A stretch of 64,000 bases of DNA. It comes from Dendrocalamus latiflorus. Its lineage: Eukaryota > Streptophyta > Magnoliopsida > Poales > Poaceae. The position numbers were made by a program, and so were the translations under genes. Positions 10,611-22,895 of the stretch are shown in pieces (the first letter of the stretch is position 1; each line of letters begins with the position of its first letter). A model generated the notes under the pieces. The model was not told the DNA's origin. It searched no databases and worked only from the letters and a program-made list of their open reading frames with translations. The DNA is taken from positions 27,260,778-27,324,777 of the forward strand of contig CM029654.1 of NCBI GenBank assembly GCA_017311315.1, read 5' to 3'.

Positions 10611-12836
10611 TCATACAATACGCTCCAGCTCTCTTGCGTAGCTGAGAGTCTGGTTAATAAGCTGCGCAGATGGTATCTCCTTGCATGGCTGGGAATCTTT
10701 GGCCTTCTGGAAGAAGACTGATCCGTTCTTGATATCCCACTCAGGGTGTTCCTGTCAACAATACAAGAAAGGATTAGAGTCTATGGTGAGCCTAATTCAC
10801 ATAGAAACATTAAAATGAAAGGAAGGGCAATTTTTACCTCTGTGATGTACTGGTGCAGTTCTTGGTCAGAGCTGAACATCAGCATTTGTTTTGCATCACT
10901 TATTGACAAGTAATCATATCCCTTCTCACTGCATCCAGCTATTTCATCTCTGCAAGAACAGAGTCACAGTGAGGAACTGCAGAGAGTAAATCAATAAATC
11001 AAATATGGAGCAGCAGCAGCAGTAACAGAACTCCACTAACCTAACTGTTTTGGCGAGAAGGTCCATAAAGTATACATATGTCTCGTGGGGCACAGCCTGT
11101 CGAGCACTCAACACTCGATTGTAGGCGCCCTCCATAAAGGACTGCTCAAGCTCCACCGCATGCTTGATGCAAGCATTCTCCAGTGCTTTGATGGGCAGAA
11201 GCTCCAGCTCGGTGTGGAACTCTGCAATTCTATTCTGAACCAACAGCCTCAGAAGATTGAGTCCCAAAATCGGGTACTCCTCTGGTGATGGGGGAATTAT
11301 GCCACTGCGTGAATCAGTATAATTTAGTATTGACATAACATGATAATATGATATTTGCAAAATAACAATTCCAACATGCTCCCAGATAAAATACCCAAGT
11401 GGACATGTGCAATTGAATAGTTACGAAAGGTTTTGGGGCCTGACAAAGCAAACATCTGACGGCAAATAAGATGCGAAAACAACAACTCTACTAAGATAGG
11501 GAGACATAAAATGTTAAAACTATATAACCCATGCAAGCCAAACCCAATACACTATTTTGGGCTTAACTCATTTGGCAACTTACACCCGAAGAAAGCCAAT
11601 AATACACTTACGGATTGGTACATGCATTGAAACGGAAGCCTACACAATGCATAGACGGCAAACAGAACTGACAAAGTGGTAAAAAGGAACTAACCATGTA
11701 TCCATGTAATAAGGCTTGAGCTGGCAGAAGTCCCTTTCAAATGCATCTTGATCTTCAATTTTCACACTCAAAACAACCGCATGCTCATAAATGTCCCCTG
11801 AAAGGTTTCAATATCACATTGAATTTAGTGCTTGCTCTGTTAAGGATAATCCGAAGGTTTACAAATAAATTTACTGCCCAAAATACTTGATGAAAAGTTT
11901 GATCGCAATACACAATTTCCATCAAAAAATTGCATAGGTAATATAAATTAGCAAAACCCGTGCCTACATGTGAACTAACAAGTTAAAGAAACAGAACATC
12001 CGATACATCATATAAGATTGTGTGCAGAAGGAGCAACATTATCCAAGGGTTCACATTGAACAGCCAATGAGCATACATATTCGCGGATACTAGGCGTGAT
12101 CGCTAAGAGAGTAATTAACACAAAAGCTGGCAGTCGAAGTCATCTTACTCGCGATTTTGAGCTCCTCCACAGCGTTGGGTGTCTGCTGAAACGACGGTGG
12201 AAGGCTAGGGAACTTGGTGAGCAGGACCTGCAAGAGAAGCACATATCAATACAGGGGAATTTCAATTAAACTTCATAAAATTTCCACCTTTCTCTCGCGG
12301 AACCACAGAGGCAATTCAATTACGCTACCAAACCTAGTAAAATCGAGCTTTTCTGCCACTAATCGAACTAGAACCGGACGGAAACTTACTGACTAGATAC
12401 ATACACTCGGATCTAACGAACTAAATCATAAAAAAAAAGGAACAAAACATCCCAAAAACTCCATAAAAATCCGGCCTCTTAGCTGGCCAACCGCTGCAAA
12501 ACATACACACACACACACACCAACTCCACGGAAGAAACCCTAGAACCGGATCGAAACCAACCCAATCTCCGCAAGCCCATCGCACCCTCGTCTACGGATA
12601 ACCGTAAGCCGGCAAAAAAATCGAAAAAAAAAACATCCATCAAAACCAACCAAAACCCTCTAGAAATCGCGTCTTTTCACGCCGGAAAGCGCAAGGGATG
12701 AGATCCAGGCCCGTAGGCGCGGGGCGCGAACCTTGAGCTGCGAGAGGAGGTTGACGCAGGCGTCGAAGTCGTTCCTGGCGTAGGCCGCCTTGAAGCGGGA
12801 GAAGAGCTGCGTCACCTCCACCAGCTTCGGATCCAT
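10611..12836 (-). CDS. RPN12: 26S proteasome regulatory subunit RPN12 (PSMD8), six exons
   Basis: This encodes a 267-residue lid subunit of the 19S regulatory particle, which helps lid assembly onto the base during ubiquitin-dependent proteolysis in cytosol and nucleus. Minus-strand exons: 12836-12732, 12227-12149, 11797-11695, 11304-11041, 10949-10838, 10751-10611. All introns are GT-AG; exon lengths 105, 79, 103, 264, 112 and 141 sum to 804 nt with phases that match. The start is at MDPKLVEVTQLF. The CSN8/PSMD8/EIF3K core includes LGLNLLRLLVQNRIAEFHTE and KHAVELEQSFMEGAYNRVL, and the protein ends LSYARELERIV. Length equals Arabidopsis RPN12a. I see no damage, so this is very probably the functional host gene. 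Confidence 0.97.
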
Positions 12837-13198
12837 CGGCGGCGGCGGCGTTCGCAGTTTTTTTCCCCCTCTGTTCCGTCCGTTCGCCGTCTCTCTCTCT
12901 TTCGCGAGTCGACTAGGAACTTTGCTTGCGGGTTGGGTTTGCTTTTCTTGTAATAGCGGAGGCGGAGCCTTCTTTGGTTGGGCCTGTCCGAATTCGGAGT
13001 CGGGCCGGATTGAATTGGGATGGCTATCCGATCCGTACTCTGACATGTTGCCCCCGTCTCAGCTTCTCAGCCGTATACGAATTTACGGTGGGCTACATGG
13101 TAAGGAACAGTAAGTTTGTCACGATCGCGGTCCGTATCATAATATATTACAGTCCTATGATTTTGTTCGGACTATGACTTGGCTCTTTTTTAAATTTA
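12837..13198 (-). promoter_or_regulatory. Probable RPN12 promoter and 5' untranslated region
   Basis: This is the sequence immediately upstream of the RPN12 start on the minus strand. It contains C/T-rich stretches (CTCTCTCTCTTTCG, read on the plus strand, near 12891) common in plant housekeeping 5' regions. I cannot place a TATA box or start site. The region ends where a possible Helitron terminus begins. Confidence 0.4.
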
Positions 13199-13426
13199 CT
13201 AGTAGTGTATTCGTACTAACGCTACAATAAAATATAAAACAAGATAAAATTTGTAAAAAATAAAACGAACAATCAGATTCATTAAGATTCACGTCTCATA
13301 TATTGTATAACCAAATATTTATGTCACATAATGAATGTCACATAACGACTGATCCTTTGAGGAGACGACAACATCATTGGACAGAAGCAGGCGCATGAGA
13401 GAACCAATCCACATCAATTTCAATTC

Positions 13427-15173
13427 ATGAGACTCAAAACATATCATTAAAGAAAAGTGACTGGTCCTGGAAACGCCTGTCGGATTCAACGACATTCACA
13501 GGGACCTTGTTGCTCCTATCGATGCCGATGACGTAGGTCCCGTCCATTGATTTGGAGAGCAGCAATTGCCTCGGTGAGTCTTTGTACTGCCCACTTCTCC
13601 TTGGCTCCTTCACTGAGGTCTTTTGTAGTTTAGACCTCCGGAGTCCTATTTGATGGGAGTCCTTCATGATGTCTCTGAAACTGACGTTTGGTTGTCTAGA
13701 CTTAGTGTTCATATCGGAACCCTTCAGACTTGGTGACTTCTTCAGTGGCATCTGCACAAAGAGCTCCCCATTGATATATGAAAACGAAGAGGAAGAACAA
13801 TCTCTTGAAGACTATTGAAAGGCTTCTGTTCTCGGTCATACTTTTGCTAAATGTTTTCTCCTGCAAATCAATTCATAGATTAGAGCCCTCTCCTTGATGT
13901 GTCCAAATGTACTTCTGATGGATGTAGAATGGTTTTCCTGACACCCCCCACCCCCCTGCCACAAAAAAAAGAGTTGAGCTAGTCCCGCCACAAAAATGCT
14001 TTTTGAAGGATTACGGACTGCAGACAATAGGACATTATAATTGTTGCCAAAAATCTAAACCGAGAAAATAGAGTAATTTATCATGTCATGCTGATAATGA
14101 ACAACATGGATGGATTTGAGGGGTCAAAAGCTGACGTTTTCGTTACTATTATTCATTATTGTTACATGAATGAGTTTTTTTATAACCAATTGTTAAGCTG
14201 TCCTCTTCAGTTAATCTATCATTACAAGAATGAAAATTTTAAAAATCAAATGTTCATATGTCCTCTTAAGTTTCATTACATAAATGGAATTTAATAACCA
14301 ACTGTTTAGTTGTCCTCTTTAGTCAGTGCAAATAGATATCCTCATGCTACTTCTGCGTACCAAAACCCACATCATGGGCTGTCATTATGTCAATGCCTTG
14401 TTCATATAGTGCTTAAAGTAGTCATGTGCTGACATAGTACATCCTCAAGGAAATGCTTGTATGATCGCAGTTACTATAAGCAATCTGTTTTTACTGCTTA
14501 CAGTACCACTGCTATAGTTTAGATGTTCTCCTTACATCAGTAAACTTCTGTAAGCCTTAGCCTTTGTCTCTTGTCGGTAAAAGAAAAGTTCAAATAAAAT
14601 CAGGATTCTGTTCTGCCATTCTCAAGATAACTTATTTTCCAACTTCCACTTTGGGTATATCTTCAACAAAACCAGTTTATACTATTGAACAATTTTACCA
14701 ACCAAGCATTTGTTTTATGGAACCTTCCAACTGTCTATCTTACCAAACTTTGAATGATCGTTTGAAAGGACTTCTTTTTTAACGAATACAAGATGCAAAA
14801 TTTTCTTCCAAAAAACCAGCTAACTTTGTAATATCTAGTCAACAATAGCAGAACGAGTTGCAGATAATAATTCAGAGAGTGTGATTTAAAACTCTGAAAC
14901 AGTCCTTAACAGTAATCAAGAAAAAGGACTATGCTGGAACTTGGCACACAGCAACTCAATGTGAACACAACAGAGTAGAAAGGTGCAGAGCCCAATGAAC
15001 ATGAGTTGTTTGTTACCTAGAGGCAGCCCCTTCTTAGCCTGCTGGATGCTGCCCTGTGCAGTGAGCATCCGCTAGCAGTCGAATATCTGGAATATGCCGG
15101 CCGTGCACCCCATTTGCCTTTCGAACTCCGGCGTGTTGTTGGAGAAGGCGTTGAGCATCCTCGTCGCCAGCAT
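13427..15173 (-). pseudogene. LONGIFOLIA / TON1-recruiting-motif (TRM)-like gene fragment
   Basis: Full proteins of this family, roughly 900-1000 residues, bind microtubules and promote longitudinal cell expansion. Exon A (15173-15017) starts MLATRMLNAFSNN and has the family's N-terminal signature ending GCTAGIFQIFD, followed two codons later by an in-frame TAG and then RMLTAQGS; it ends at a good donor (CTAG|GTAACA). Exon B starts after TTTGCAG at 13860 (EKTFSKSMTENRS), then needs a frame change to read CSSSSFSYINGELFVQMPLK and the later SPRQLLLSKSMDGTYVIGID. The rest of the gene, including the C-terminal DUF4378 region, is absent. It is therefore a truncated, non-functional copy. Confidence 0.75.
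14150..14325. repeat. Short tandem repeat, about three degenerate units
   Basis: Units of about 60-66 bp share an ATTACA(T/A)(G/A)AATG...AACCAA.TGTT...TGTCCTCTT..GT pattern. They lie within the intron of the LONGIFOLIA-like fragment. Confidence 0.55.
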
Positions 15174-15890
15174 CTTTCAGGGTCCAAACTGATCAGTCAG
15201 ACACCGAACAAAGCACCCCAAGAAGATCACCACCTCACACTCAGATGAAAGTGATAGCCCCAGCAACCCCGGACAGGTCACACACACACACATAGTGCAG
15301 CACCAACCAAAGCAAGAGAAGCTTCCAAACCAGAGAAGAACCTACGAGGAGTAGCACAAGCAAGAAGTAATATATCTATCTACACTTGCAGGGGGGGTAG
15401 ATAGATACAGATGCAGGTACAGATATAGTAGTAATAACATACTGTATTTTGAATCCCACAGTCCCACACTCCCACTAACCAGTGATCTATCAGTACAGTC
15501 ATAAACAAACATCATGGCTTAACATCAACAGATGCATACATAACAATATAACATGATACATACTTCTGGAAAAATAAATACCACTATCAGCTATAGAGTT
15601 GAATTATTCTATGCAGGATGAATAGGCTTTGGATAACTAAAGGTTCTTTCCTTATTATTATGACCTTTGGCAATGGTTGGTTGTGTGAACTTTGATGTAG
15701 ATAAATGATGATTAAAATAAATCAAGGATTATAACCTTTGGCAATGGTTGGTTGTGTGAACTTTGATGTAGCTAAATGATGATTAAAATAAATCAAGGCT
15801 CCTTCCCTTGTTACTAAAAACGGATGGTTTTTCACTGTATCATTGAATGGTTCTCAGCACTACGTAAACACTGTTTCCACTAAGAATACT
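15174..15890. repeat. Spacer between gene fragments, with a 71-bp tandem duplication
   Basis: No gene is present. Copies at 15663-15727 and 15734-15798 (spacing 71 bp) share ACCTTTGGCAATGGTTGG and AAATGATGATTAAAATAAAT with a single visible base difference, so the duplication is recent. Confidence 0.7.
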
Positions 15891-17170
15891 TCTTTTCCAC
15901 TTCCAGTCTGCAAACAATTAAAGAGTTCAAGAGCATGAAAATAGTTCTTGATGACTAACAAGTAAATCAAAAATGAAGTTGATAACAAATACCTGCCCAT
16001 AAGCAAAGATGCAGCTGTTGTATCCAGCCAGACAGTTCTCAACCATTGGTCAACCAGCAACTTGGAAAAGCACTTCTTGCAAATGCAAATTCAGCACTTA
16101 ATCAGAATCCACGAATTAGAATCAGAGCATGAATCAAATTGTTTTCAAGCTGACCTGATTGGCTGATTCACTGCTTCACAAGCAACATGGTCGAATGTAA
16201 AACGGGTTTCTGGCTGCCCAATCCATGTGATACTGTGCGCACTTTCTTGTTTCAAACATCAATTATAACCAGTCAGGTTTTTTTCAATATTATTTAGAGG
16301 GCGCACACGGATAACGACCTGGAGAATAAATAAAGCACAAATGTAAAGGATGTGTATGGTGAAATTGACTCTCCAACATGTGCATCGATTCAAAATTCAA
16401 AGCTCAAATACATCCTGGCCCAGTTATAAATGCAAAAGGAAAGAAATGAAAGGGTAAAAAACTCAACCAACTCATGTCTGGAACATCTATAACCATTAAC
16501 GGAGGAACATTTCTTTTGATACTCTACCTAATTAGAATAAAATTAGCACAAGAGTCCATTCTGAAATGGTCAGTCATTGCCCACAGATCTGTAATCTAAG
16601 ACCAATGCGTAAACTATATACTCATGCTTTACATTTTTCCCATTTTCAAACGATGATATTTCTATTTCCCAAACAATAAAAATTTCACAAAACAGCAGCA
16701 AAATCGGCAGTAGATCCAATTCGCACCTGCACATTGTTCTCCATCCAGAATGAGGGATCCTCTCGGAGCTCAAAATATGGCAACTCTGCAGAATTCACCA
16801 CTGTCGCCGGCATAAACAACACCGGCGTCCCCCTCGGCACCATCAAGAACCCCAACCCCAGCCCGGCCCCACGGACACCACCACTCATCGGCGGCCTCAA
16901 CCCACTCATTCCGACGCTGTACGCCGGCTTCGACACGCTCTCCTTCGGCGTGCTCTACGTGGAAGCACCATCGGAGGCCGCCGCTGTGGCCTTCGCGCGA
17001 TGCGCATGTGGAGTAGTCATCACGCTACTCGGGGTCGCACCCACCTGTGGAGGCAGCTCCTCGCCGACAGGAGGGACCAACCTAAACCGGCTCCGCGCCG
17101 CCGCCTTCTTGGGAGCCCGGAACGGGAGCTTCGAGGGCGTCGGCGCCGGCGACTCCGGCTTCCGCTTCAA
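15891..17170 (-). pseudogene. Kinesin-12 (phragmoplast kinesin) 5' fragment
   Basis: This family guides the phragmoplast and division site in plants. Exon 1 (17170-16727) has MKRKPESPAPTPSK at its start, an in-frame TAG at 16955, and ends FELREDPSFWMENNVQ just before a GT donor. Exon 2 (about 16262-16155) reads SITWIGQPETRFTFDHVACE. Exon 3 (about 16071-15993) reads VLFQVAG, a TGA, then PMVENCLAGYNSCIFAYGQ. Exon 4 begins at 15907 with the P-loop TGSGK, after which similarity stops abruptly near 15891. Only the N-terminus and the start of the motor domain are present, with two premature stops. Confidence 0.85.
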
Positions 17171-17790
17171 CCTCGATGGCGGCGGTTGGATGGCGAGGAG
17201 AGGAGGCCGGGACGCTGCCGCGTCAGAGTCTACGGCGGCGGCGTTGGCGGGGTTAGTGAGAGGACGGGAGCGGCGCCATTGTCGCCAAGAGGATGGAGGG
17301 GGCGCGGTCGACGTGAGGACAGGGGCGACGTGGTCAGGGGAGGCGGTGACGAGGGGATGGAGAGTTTGGGGGCAGATGGGGAGGAGGAGATGGGCAGATG
17401 CGGTGGGAGGCGGCGGGCGGATGCGGTTGGGCAGCGGCGGAGCGGGGGAGCGGGAGGCGGCGGCAGCGCGGGGTGGGGAGGAGGAGACAAGGGCGGAGCG
17501 GAGGAGCGGGGGGAGGAGGAGGAGGTGGCAGCGCGGGGTGGGAAGGAGGAGGCGGCAACGCGTGGTAGGAAGGAGGAGGCGAGGGTGGATCGGAGGAGCG
17601 GGAGAGGAGGCGGCGGCGGCGCGGGGCGGGGGGAGGAGGTGGCGGCGGCGGAGCGCAGGACGGGGGAGGAGGCGGCGGCGCGGAGGGCGGGGGAGGAGGC
17701 GAGGGAGAAATCAGGGGGAGGAGGCGCACAGGCTCGTGTGGGGAGGCAGGCGCACGGGCGGTTGGAGGGGTGGTGGGCCCACACGTCAGA
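17171..17790. repeat. G/A-rich low-complexity sequence
   Basis: Dense GGAGG, GGCGG and GAGGAG runs occur on the plus strand, upstream of the kinesin fragment. Open frames of up to ~360 codons exist in several frames on both strands only because of this composition; none resembles a real protein. Confidence 0.7.
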
Positions 17791-18029
17791 CTACTTTTTT
17801 AAGAAGGTTCTGGGTTCAATGATGTGCATGATCCGGATGATTTTGGCCTTAGGATCTTCAATGAGTAAGAGAAGAAGGCTTGAGGAGAGATCCAGGCCAT
17901 TCATTTGCATGAAGTTGGATTACTTTGGTACACAAATCTGGGTGGACTTAGATTAGGCATGACTGTGAGGGTGGTTGAGGGGGGTGGATTTAGTAAAGAA
18001 AATTTTGGTGTATTATAGAGGGGTAGAGA

Positions 18030-18863
18030 TGACTTATATGATGTAGGGAGAGATTCGTTTGATCTTTATGATGTAGAATTAAAGATAATTGAATTCATGT
18101 AATCTGATAAATGATATAGCCAGCCGCTGTCTTTATTACGGCAATCTGCGATGTTCAATTCACCCAACCACACACTTTGATCCCTTTAGTCTGCTCGCTC
18201 ACGTGGAGTATACGTGTTCTTGCAATCGCGAAGGCAAACATAAGAACGATGGAGGTAAAAACTCTCAGATAATTCTCAATTCTATAAGGATGGAATTTAT
18301 ATCGTACAAACCCTAGAACAAGAAGTATATTTATGAGATTTTCAAATCTTATGTTATATGGAGGGGTACCCTCCTATTTATAGTATATTTAGGTTGGTGC
18401 TACAGTACGCTAGTTGCTATAGTGATGCTAACATATACGGTGATCTCATCTTGATGTTGATACGTGTGATGGCATCATATATTTGCTAGTTTCCCCATTG
18501 GTTGTTCTCCTACGGATGGGTTTCACTGCTCATCTCCATGCACCAATATACATCATGCATTTTTGAGTCTTTTTTCTTTGGTCTCTATTTCCTCTATTTG
18601 TTCATTCCTCTTAGATCAAGCTCTATTTGGCCTCCAATGCTTCTTCATTTTCAAATCTAATAATACATAGAGCATACACATTAGATAGTACCTAATTATC
18701 ATGAAAATTAATGTTTAACTCAGTTAGGAGAATATTCACTTATTGATTAAGTATTTTAGCTCTGTCTCTTGTGATTAGTTCAATGGGTGCTTGCATGCTT
18801 ATGGCAGTACTTGGTGAAGAAGAAGATTGGTAAGTATTAGGGTTGTCCTCATCATTATGGCTT
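18030..18863. other. Intergenic sequence, no gene seen
   Basis: AT-rich sequence without coding signatures. I see no RNA gene or clear element ends. Confidence 0.5.
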
Positions 18864-19090
18864 GGTTCATTTTAGTTTATCTGTGGCTTATGCTTGTACT
18901 GTTTATAGTAACTAGTTTTCAAACGGAGCATTTTTTTAAGATGGAGTCAATAGAAAAATTGTAGTAAAAAGTGTACTACGTTTAGCTGTATCGGCCAAAA
19001 ACGCATGTGACTATTTCTCTCTGCGTACTGCCTCTTGTGAACAGTCAGAATTCAAATATTTAAGCTATAAGCCATCAGCCCAAAAGGACC
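18864..19090. mobile_element. hAT-like MITE, copy 1
   Basis: The left end begins GGTTCATTTTAG and the right end, reversed, begins GGTCCTTTTGGGCTGATGGC. The whole segment is closely similar, in inverted orientation, to 63079-63307, sharing GGAGTCAATAGAAA, CGCATGTGACTAT and CAGTCAGAATTCAAATATTT (18864 copy strand). Target duplications are not clear. No coding capacity. Confidence 0.7.
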
Positions 19091-20279
19091 CACCTTATAA
19101 CTTATGATTTATGACTTTCTCCAAATAAATAAATAAAATGGTTTCTCTATCGTTGTTTTGAAACGGTTTATCAAGAAACATTTTCGAAACTGCTTATCAG
19201 CTTATTAGCACTCGATTCATTTACACAAGCGCTCACACTAGGCCAAAAACCATCAACCGTAATCGAAAAGAATAGGGCCTATTTCAATTATGGTTTTACT
19301 ATGGATCCTTTCGTCTTTAAAAAAGAACTAGACCTAGTTCATGAACCAGGTGGTGTTACCAGAAGATTCCCATGCGATCGATTGAACGAACCGATCATCC
19401 ACCGACTGAATTTTCGATAAAACACAATGGGATATCAAATGGACAGAATACCTAAAATGAAGCATCATCTAAATCTACCTCCCAGAGTCCCAGTACAGCA
19501 TTTGTGGTATTCCAATAGCTCCTACCATTTGTCACTTGTCAGTAACTTCAGAGCATAGCATCAGCATGAACCTAATATCGCCCAATGGTCCAACAAAATA
19601 ATTCAGATGCAACCTAACAATCAACAAAGAGCAATAACTTGAATGGTTCAGCATTCAATCAAAAGACAATTGTTGGCAAAATGATGCCACACGGTGCGAC
19701 TTTCAGCAGCAGTCCAGCTTTCTAATGCCAAAGCTTGTAGCATGCAGCCATCTTTTGAGCAGATTTCTTGCTGCAGACGACGTCCTTGAATGTGTCGACC
19801 AGTTGAGTGACAAAGCTCGCTGGATCACTGATGAGAGCATCAATGAAGGTACTCATCTTGAAATCTGTTATGTTCCATCATTGCAAGTACGTTGGCTATT
19901 GTCGTCTGATCGTTTGTAGGTGCACCCTGCTCTGCTGGCTGTCTACTCTGCCTAGGGTCCATCTTAATTGTTTGAAGTCTGCCAATTGGAATCTTGGAGT
20001 TAGCTTTGCAGCGGCTTTTATGAACCAAAGGGTAGATAAGTAAGATACTGAATTTGAAGGTAAGTATAGGATGAATAAGGTAAGAACTAGAATGAAAGGG
20101 ACAAAAGAAAGCTTTGAAGACAAAGGAGATACTGATAATAGACAAACAAAGTAAGAGGTAATTAACATAAATTTTACATTAGGCAAGTGGTACACATACC
20201 ACTTAGGGTTCATAGTACAAACTTGCTTTACAACCAAAAGTACTACTACACTGGCTCTAACTAAGCTAACGAACTCTGA
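19091..20279. other. Intergenic sequence, no gene seen
   Basis: Short open frames occur between 19725 and 20237 on both strands, but none matches a family or shows exon structure. The right end may include untranslated sequence of the truncated Gypsy-type element. Confidence 0.45.
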
Positions 20280-22694
20280 CTACTCGAGCTGCTCCTCAAC
20301 GACGTCCACGGCCGGCAGGGTGAGGGGTGCTGCAGGGCGGAACCGCAGGTGGTACTCCCTGGCAGTGAGCCTACGCCTCGGCTGGGACAGCACTGAGGCG
20401 GACGAAGAGGGGACATCGGGGGACTCGCCACAATCCGACATCTCCCCCACCTCAATCGCCTCGAAGTGGACAAGAGCGGCGCGGAGCTGCTGCACCTCCT
20501 GCTGAGCCTCGAGAAGCTGCATCTGCAAGGCCCGGGCTCCTCCACTGCCCTCTCGTACTGATGCTCCTGCTGAGCCACGACACTGGTGACCCCCTACAGA
20601 TGGGGATCGTCAGCCTCCCTGAACTGAGGGACTGCGAAGGACTTCCCACCGTGAAGCGACCTTGGGATCAGATCAAACGGTGACTCGGTCAGCTCGAGGT
20701 CGTAGTAGCCACGTAAGTAGATCGCAGCCTTCCTGGCTACTCCTGCACGACATCCTCCTGCTTGATCCTGCAGGCGATGAACCTTCTCTCCTGGTCCAGG
20801 CGGACAGGCAATGGTGTCAAAGTCACCCATGCCTTCCACTCGTATCGCTCATCCTGGAAGAACCGGTTGACTGCGTGGAAGACTGGCATGTGGTAACCAT
20901 CGGCTCCGAGGTACTACTACATCTCCCAAAGCTTAGAGGGCCAACCCTTGAAAGCATCTAGGCCCCTAAAAATGGTTTTGGTAATTAATGAATTCATGAG
21001 AATATGGGACTAACGTGTTTTATGAGTATGCGAAGGATTAGTCCACATGTGAGCGACAAGATGCAAGCCAAAGGATGAAAACGAAGTCTCAAGATTGATC
21101 AAGGCACAGGTATACTTAGAAAGGATCTCTTTGATTTTACCGGTCTTAGGTGAAAGGTGGAAGACCGGATTATAGGGTAGATGATCGTACCATAAAGAGG
21201 GATCTTGGCAAGTAGCTTGAAAACAAATTTCTTGTGCCGTTTGGATCAACATTAGAAACTTGCATTCATCAAAAATCCGATTTAAAACAAAGTTTGTGCT
21301 CTGTCTGGACGAGCGGTAGTACCGCAGATTTGAACGTCGGAACTACCGGAGAGCGGTAGTTCCGCGCCCAGAAGCGGTAGTACCGGCTAGCGGAAGATCC
21401 GGTTTTCGAGCGGATCCTTTTTCCAGAGAGCACCCTCGGATGAATATGAAATTTTGCGGAAACGGAAGTACCGGCATTTTGAACGCTGGAACTACCGCAG
21501 TGAGCGGTAGTACCGCATTATAGAGCGGTACTTCCGGAGCCCAGAAGATCCAGAGGATGAGCGGAACCTTTTTTCCAGAGAGCTCCTCCGGATGTAGTCT
21601 GGATTTTCCTGGAGCGGAAGTACCGGCGATTTCAACGCCGGAACTACCGCTGTGTGCGGTAGTTCCACTATCTAGAGCGGTACTTCCGGAGTCCAGAAGA
21701 TCCAGGTTCAGAGCGGACGTTTTTTCCAGAGAGCGCCAAAATTGGGACCTTTCGAATTTCGGCCAGAGCAGTAGTACCGCGCCGACTTTGCGGAACTACC
21801 GGAGAGCAGTAGTACCACAAATTACAACGGTGGTAGTACCGCGCCGCCAAATCCAACGGTCACTGCAGAGCTCTGACATAGCCGTTCTGTCGCAAAGATT
21901 TGGTAGCGGTAGTACCGGCCCCTGGGGGCGGTAGTACCGCTCATCCTAAATTTTTTCAGGAAATTATGCCAAACGTCTAGTTTTGGTTGGTGGAGGCTAT
22001 AAATACCCCCACCACTGCACAAGGGCTTAGGTTAGAGACTCATTGCATATTTCTTGAGCCCTAGAGCATTCATTCCACCCTCTTTCACTCATTGAGCATT
22101 AAATTGAGGTGGTTTTGCAATTAGTGCAAGAAATTCATTTGTTGATCCACTTGGCACTAGAATTGGATTCAAGTGAAGCCCGGTATTTATTACTCTTAGT
22201 GCTTGCTGGCACTTGGACGATTGGGCAGAGATTAGATCGGTGATCTTCTCAAGAAGCTTGTGAGAAGACCCGGTGATTTGTGAAGGTTGGAGCTCACCTA
22301 TCCGGAGCGGGGAAGAGCTATCACTAGTGATCGAGGTGTTTTGGCTCAATTCGTGGAGCCGGTCCGATTCGTCTGGGCTAACCTCAACGTGGTTTAGGGA
22401 AAACCGGCAAGTTTCCGAATACCACGGTAAAAACATCGGTTGTGTTCATTTCTCTCTTAGCTCTTACTCTTTTTACTTTATTGTGATCATTTGCTTGCTT
22501 AGAGCTAGGATTGCTATATTCTTGACTAGAATTGTATAGGGTTAATTGCTTTATATTCTTGCCATTTAATTTGTAAAGAATTAATCAAGTGAACAAGAAA
22601 ATTTTAAAAACCTCCTATTCACCCCCCTCTAGTCAGTATCCTTGATCCTACAACCCTCCATACGCTTTGGGCGAGAGTGGACGAAATGCACCAT
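20280..22694 (-). pseudogene. First ORF (gag-like) of the Gypsy-type element, interrupted
   Basis: Reading starts at MVHFVHSRPKRM (22694), is cut at 22658 by the nested solo LTR, and resumes at 20948. It shows two adjacent TAG codons, then YHMPVFHAVNRFFQ and LDQERRFIACRIKQED, a frame change into ARKAAIYLRGYYDLELTESP, another frame change, and a coiled-coil-like tail (MQMQLLEAQQEVQQLRAAL). This resembles ORFs of unknown function found near the 5' end of grass long-LTR elements; I cannot assign a biochemical role. It is clearly inactive. Confidence 0.5.
20949..22652 (+). mobile_element. Solo LTR (Sirevirus-like Copia), 1.7 kb
   Basis: The LTR begins TGAAAGCATCTAGGCCCC and ends GATCCTACA. It is flanked by a perfect 5-bp target duplication ACCCT (20944-20948 and 22653-22657), with no internal sequence left, so two LTRs have recombined. 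Between about 21310 and 21945 it carries many copies of a near-palindromic motif (AGCGGTAGTACCGC and variants such as GCGGTACTTCCGG), followed by a TATA box GCTATAAATA near 21996. Repeated palindromes upstream of the core promoter are a described feature of Sirevirus LTRs; the family assignment rests on this and is not proven. Confidence 0.85.
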
Positions 22695-22875
22695 CTGCCG
22701 AAGAACGAAATTTTGAAGTTAGACAAGTACAACAGTAAACATTTTGCAAAAGTAAAACTTAAGCAAAAATAAACTAAGACAGATAAGGTAGCAACAAGAG
22801 AGGAAAAGACAGCAACAATACTTATGTTTTTCGCAAACTCCTTTTAGGGTTTAAATTAGATTTTGCGATAAAATC

Positions 22876-22890
22876 TAATCCTAGATACCA
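22876..22890 (-). other. Primer binding site of the Gypsy-type element
   Basis: On the minus strand, five bases after the LTR end, TGGTATCTAGG begins at 22890. Its first seven bases match the initiator tRNA-Met primer site; the rest has diverged. Confidence 0.5.
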
Positions 22891-22895
22891 CTTCT

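Larger units (their letters stand above)
13199..18029 (-). mobile_element. Possible Helitron carrying two gene fragments
   Basis: Two unrelated broken host-gene fragments lie here in the same orientation, the pattern expected of a grass Helitron that captured genes. On the minus strand a candidate 5' end reads A|TCTCTACC at 18029 and a candidate 3' end reads CTAG|T at 13199, with insertion between A (13198) and T (18030). A weak hairpin (GTAGCGT / ACACTAC) precedes the CTAG but sits closer to the end than usual. No Rep/helicase is encoded. The boundaries are an inference from short motifs; the captured fragments themselves are solid. Confidence 0.35.

Noticed and set aside
16734..17956. Plus-strand open frames of ~320-360 codons.
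   Set aside because: They cover the reverse strand of a kinesin exon and a GGAGG/GGCGG low-complexity tract; the composition is almost only Gly, Arg, Ala and Glu.
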